A stretch of 6,846 nt of DNA from Nitrospirota bacterium (GTDB taxonomy: Bacteria; Nitrospirota; Thermodesulfovibrionia; UBA6902; BMS3Bbin08), in the NCBI GenBank assembly GCA_016208845.1, contig JACQXH010000031.1, positions 1-6,846 of the forward strand. Direction: 5' to 3'. Positions within the stretch are counted from its first letter, which is position 1, and the number at the start of each line of letters is the position of its first letter. The notes beneath the pieces are model-generated. The model did not search any database and had not been told where the DNA came from. It saw only the letters and a list, made by a program, of their open reading frames with translations. Below, piece after piece: positions 5,407-6,846 of the stretch. Made by a program: the position numbers and the translations under genes.

Positions 5407-5472
5407 GCTGACTACTCTGATCAATTCCCTCTTAATTATTTATCTCTCCGAAGTTCACATCTAATCTAACAA

Positions 5473-5515
5473 ACAATATTGAATGTCAATATTGTAGCTA
5501 TGAGTACAATATTGT
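5473..5515. promoter_or_regulatory. Three CAATATTG palindromes with an embedded TGT-N10-ACA motif
   Basis: CAATATTG occurs at 5474-5481, 5487-5494 and 5507-5514. The first two form a larger perfect inverted repeat, ACAATATTG-N5-CAATATTGT (5473-5495), and the third is the 10-bp palindrome ACAATATTGT (5506-5515). Between the second and third boxes, TGT (5493-5495) and ACA (5506-5508) are ten bases apart, matching the NifA upstream activator consensus, centred near -87 from the predicted sigma-54 start. The site may bind an activator of the sigma-54 promoter, a repressor recognising CAATATTG, or both in competition. Confidence 0.55.
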
Positions 5516-5560
5516 CTCTTTTAATAATTAGGAAATATTAAATATCAAACACTTAATGGC

Positions 5561-5576
5561 TGGCATGTTATTAGCT
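5561..5576 (+). promoter_or_regulatory. Sigma-54 (RpoN) -24/-12 promoter of the HTH-barrel-amtB cluster
   Basis: TGGCATG-TTAT-TAGCT matches the consensus TGGCACG-N4-TTGCW with two mismatches. The two invariant dinucleotides, GG (5562-5563) and GC (5574-5575), have the required 10-bp spacing. The start site would fall near 5587, leaving a 16-nt leader that holds the GGAG ribosome binding site of the HTH gene. RpoN control fits an operon with an ammonium transporter, since amtB genes are commonly nitrogen regulated. Confidence 0.68.
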
Positions 5577-5602
5577 AAATACATAATCCAGATGGAGCAA
5601 TA

Positions 5603-5803
5603 ATGATTTCATTGAAAGAACAATTAAGGGAAATTGAGACCGGCAAAATAATCAATGCATTGCAGGAATGTGACTGGGTAATGGCACGAGCGGCGCGGAA
5701 ACTTGGAATAACAGAGAGAATGATCGGTTACAAGGTAAAAAAATATGGCATCAGGAAGGAGGGACATGGAAGCGAAGAATTGATTGAGCAAGAGAGTGTA
5801 TGA
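5603..5803 (+). CDS. Orphan Fis-type (HTH_8) DNA-binding protein, NifA/NtrC C-terminus-like
   Basis: This 66-residue protein is almost entirely a Fis-type helix-turn-helix. Helix 1 covers about residues 6-22, helix 2 about 26-34 (VMARAARKL), and the recognition helix about 37-48 (TERMIGYKVKKY). The pattern, INALQECDWVMARAARKLGITERMIGYKVKKYGI across 17-50, is like the last domain of NifA/NtrC-family activators, but the GAF/receiver and AAA+ domains needed to activate sigma-54 polymerase are absent. The ATG at 5603 has GGAG at 5594-5597 with a 5-nt spacer, so this is a real short gene. Upstream sequence shows no coding remnant of a longer activator; it is palindromes and a sigma-54 promoter. 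It may bind its own control region, modulate a full-length activator by competing for sites, or bend DNA. The acidic tail (about 54-66) is unassigned. Forty-five bases separate it from the barrel gene. Confidence 0.83.
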   Translation: MISLKEQLREIETGKIINALQECDWVMARAARKLGITERMIGYKVKKYGIRKEGHGSEELIEQESV

Positions 5804-5848
5804 ATTGCGGACTTTGTCCTGTGAAGATATATTAAATTGGGGGATGAC

Positions 5849-6577
5849 ATGAAGATTCTAAAAGTTTTCGTAGTTAATATAGCAATATTATTGATGACCG
5901 GTATAGTCCATGCCACACCGTCAACCCAGATATGGATACCGTCAACTGATGTTCAGGCGTTTAAAAAAACTCATTTGGGCATTGACACCTATATTAAAGC
6001 CAAAAGCCGGAACGGAATGACCGAACCAACCGTCACTAATGTTGGTTTGACAGCAGGGATATCGCCATTTGAGAAGATTCAGCTCGAAATTGGGATAGAT
6101 TACAGGGACACCGGCGGCGATCATACATATCCCATTCTGTTCAATGCAAAGATCGGTACGCCCGAAGGCGCTTTATTTGAAGGCTCTCCGGCAATAGCTA
6201 TAGGTGGCTTTGATTTCGGAACAAAAAGTGATATAACTGATTACAACATCATCTACGGTCTTGTTGCAAAAACCGTTGGGAAGTTCGGGAGGTTCTCAGC
6301 TGGATATTACACAGGAAATGATGACCTTCTGCTGGATATCAACGGCAATGAAGATAAAGACGGGGTGCTTCTGTCATGGGACCGGACCATATCCGAGATA
6401 TCGGACAAACTCTGGGCCGCGGTTGATTATCAGGGCGGAAAAAACAGTTATGGCGCGCTGAGCTTTGGAGCCGCATGGAAATTCGCTAAGAACGTCGGTG
6501 TCATCTTCGGCTATGACATCTACAACGAGAGCACATACAAACCAACTGCGACCTTGCAGTTAGACATAGACTTTTAA
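5849..6577 (+). CDS. Predicted outer-membrane beta-barrel protein next to amtB
   Basis: I chose the ATG at 5849 (242 residues), preceded by a GGGGGA ribosome binding site at 5839-5844, over an in-frame TTG at 5837 that would overlap that site. Residues 1-22 form a classical signal peptide with likely cleavage at VHA|TPS. The mature part shows about twelve alternating amphipathic stretches, for example THLGIDTYIKA (41-51), IQLEIGIDYRD (77-87), YPILFNAKIG (94-103), DYNIIYGLVAK (131-141), RFSAGYYTG (148-156), YGALSFGAAWKF (201-212) and VGVIFGYDIY (216-225). It ends TLQLDIDF with a terminal Phe, as outer-membrane barrels often do. I do not recognise a named family. It lies 19 bp before amtB and very probably shares its transcript, so a role in passing ammonium or another small solute across the outer membrane is a reasonable guess, not shown by the sequence. 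Confidence 0.8.
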   Translation: MKILKVFVVNIAILLMTGIVHATPSTQIWIPSTDVQAFKKTHLGIDTYIKAKSRNGMTEPTVTNVGLTAGISPFEKIQLEIGIDYRDTGGDHTYPILFNAKIGTPEGALFEGSPAIAIGGFDFGTKSDITDYNIIYGLVAKTVGKFGRFSAGYYTGNDDLLLDINGNEDKDGVLLSWDRTISEISDKLWAAVDYQGGKNSYGALSFGAAWKFAKNVGVIFGYDIYNESTYKPTATLQLDIDF

Positions 6578-6596
6578 GGAGAAGGGAGGAAATAAA

Positions 6597-6846
6597 ATGA
6601 ATAAATTATTAAGTATTTTAATGTTTGCTGCGGTAATGTGTTTATCCTTTGGAGTCTTTGCAGAAGAGGCGCAGGTCGCAACACCTGAGGCTGCTGAAAC
6701 GGCACCGACGATAGATACCGGGGACACGGCATGGGTGATGATCTCCACCGCGCTCGTCATGCTGATGACACCGGGGCTTGCACTTTTTTACGGCGGCATG
6801 GTCCGGCGCAAGAATGTGCTTGGTACCATAATGCAGAGTTTTATAG
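6597..6846 (+). CDS. amtB: AmtB-type ammonium transporter (N-terminal 83 codons; truncated by window edge)
   Basis: The first 83 codons are present and the rest lies beyond the right edge. Residues 1-22 form a cleavable signal sequence (likely FGVFA|EEA), followed by an acidic, Ala-rich linker (23-40). From residue 41 the sequence, DTAWVMISTALVMLMTPGLA and LFYGGMVRRKNVLG, is the first transmembrane segment signature of Amt/Mep/Rh ammonium channels; LFYGGMVRRKN is especially diagnostic. AmtB conducts ammonium across the inner membrane and is usually blocked by a PII protein of GlnK type, so a glnK gene just downstream would be expected but cannot be seen. A strong AGGGAGGA site ends seven bases before the ATG. 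The gene is 19 bp from the barrel gene and probably under the sigma-54 promoter at 5561. Confidence 0.93.
   Translation, partial: MNKLLSILMFAAVMCLSFGVFAEEAQVATPEAAETAPTIDTGDTAWVMISTALVMLMTPGLALFYGGMVRRKNVLGTIMQSFI

Larger units (their letters stand above)
5176..5411. repeat. Composite repeat: CRCRGAT arms flanking a phased GTTCAA palindrome
   Basis: The left arm carries ACCACAGA, TTAACACGGAT and GAA...CACGGAT, and the right arm (5368-5411) is an inverted AATCTGCGCAAATCCGCG...GCTGA. Both arms are split by small CTGCC/GGCAG palindromes, listed separately. Between the arms lies the GTTCAA array. The plan, inverted CRCRGAT arms around an unrelated core, is the same as at 2157-2463 with a different core. 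An open frame of 63 codons at 5089-5280 runs through the left arm and is repeat-derived, not a gene. Confidence 0.6.

Noticed and set aside
5176..5411. CRISPR array
   Set aside because: Repeats are short, inverted, uneven and lack uniform spacers; no cas gene is present.
5942..6760. Minus-strand frames across the barrel and amtB genes
   Set aside because: They are antisense to genes with signal peptides, ribosome binding sites and a recognised family (Amt).

Overview
The window looks like part of a Gram-negative bacterial chromosome. Evidence includes a protein with a signal peptide and beta-barrel character, a sigma-54-type promoter, a double-Cache/PAS sensor, and long intergenic spaces crowded with short palindromic repeats. 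The mix of such repeats with these genes resembles environmental Nitrospirota or Deltaproteobacteria-like genomes. This is an impression from gene style; no marker gene in the window proves a taxon. No tRNA, rRNA, CRISPR array or intact transposase gene was seen.

Layout. Minus strand: the first 679 codons of a membrane-bound double-Cache, multi-PAS sensor run off the left edge (2037 to 1). Apt, adenine phosphoribosyltransferase, is at 3009-2476, and MtnP, methylthioadenosine phosphorylase, at 3997-3251. MtnP releases adenine from methylthioadenosine and Apt turns adenine into AMP, so the two neighbours form a purine-salvage unit, although 241 bp with a long hairpin separate them. Plus strand: a stand-alone DEDDy exonuclease-like protein of YprB type is at 4607-5092. 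It is followed by a cluster on one strand: a 66-residue orphan Fis-type helix-turn-helix protein (5603-5803), a predicted outer-membrane beta-barrel (5849-6577), and the start of an AmtB-type ammonium transporter (6597 to the right edge).

The ammonium cluster is the most interesting functional unit. A GG-N10-GC sigma-54 promoter (5561-5576) lies just before the HTH gene. Upstream of it are three CAATATTG palindromes and a TGT-N10-ACA motif resembling a NifA activator site. The small HTH protein resembles the C-terminal DNA-binding end of NifA/NtrC-type activators without their AAA+ and sensory parts. It could therefore act on its own promoter or on other sigma-54 promoters. The barrel between it and amtB suggests outer-membrane and inner-membrane transport steps encoded together; this is inference.

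The non-coding stretches (2038-2475, 3010-3250, 3998-4606, 5093-5602) are dominated by dispersed repeats: inverted pairs built from roughly 10-bp units ending in CRCRGAT, two GTCATTCC/GGAATGAC hairpin elements, a CCACAGAG-type inverted pair, and a 75-bp phased GTTCAA palindrome. Several 14-21 nt CTGCC/GGCAG palindromes interrupt the CRCRGAT repeats so exactly that removing them restores the repeat. That suggests two layers of insertion. Outside the listed elements, I saw only AT-rich sequence and weak promoter-like motifs in these gaps.
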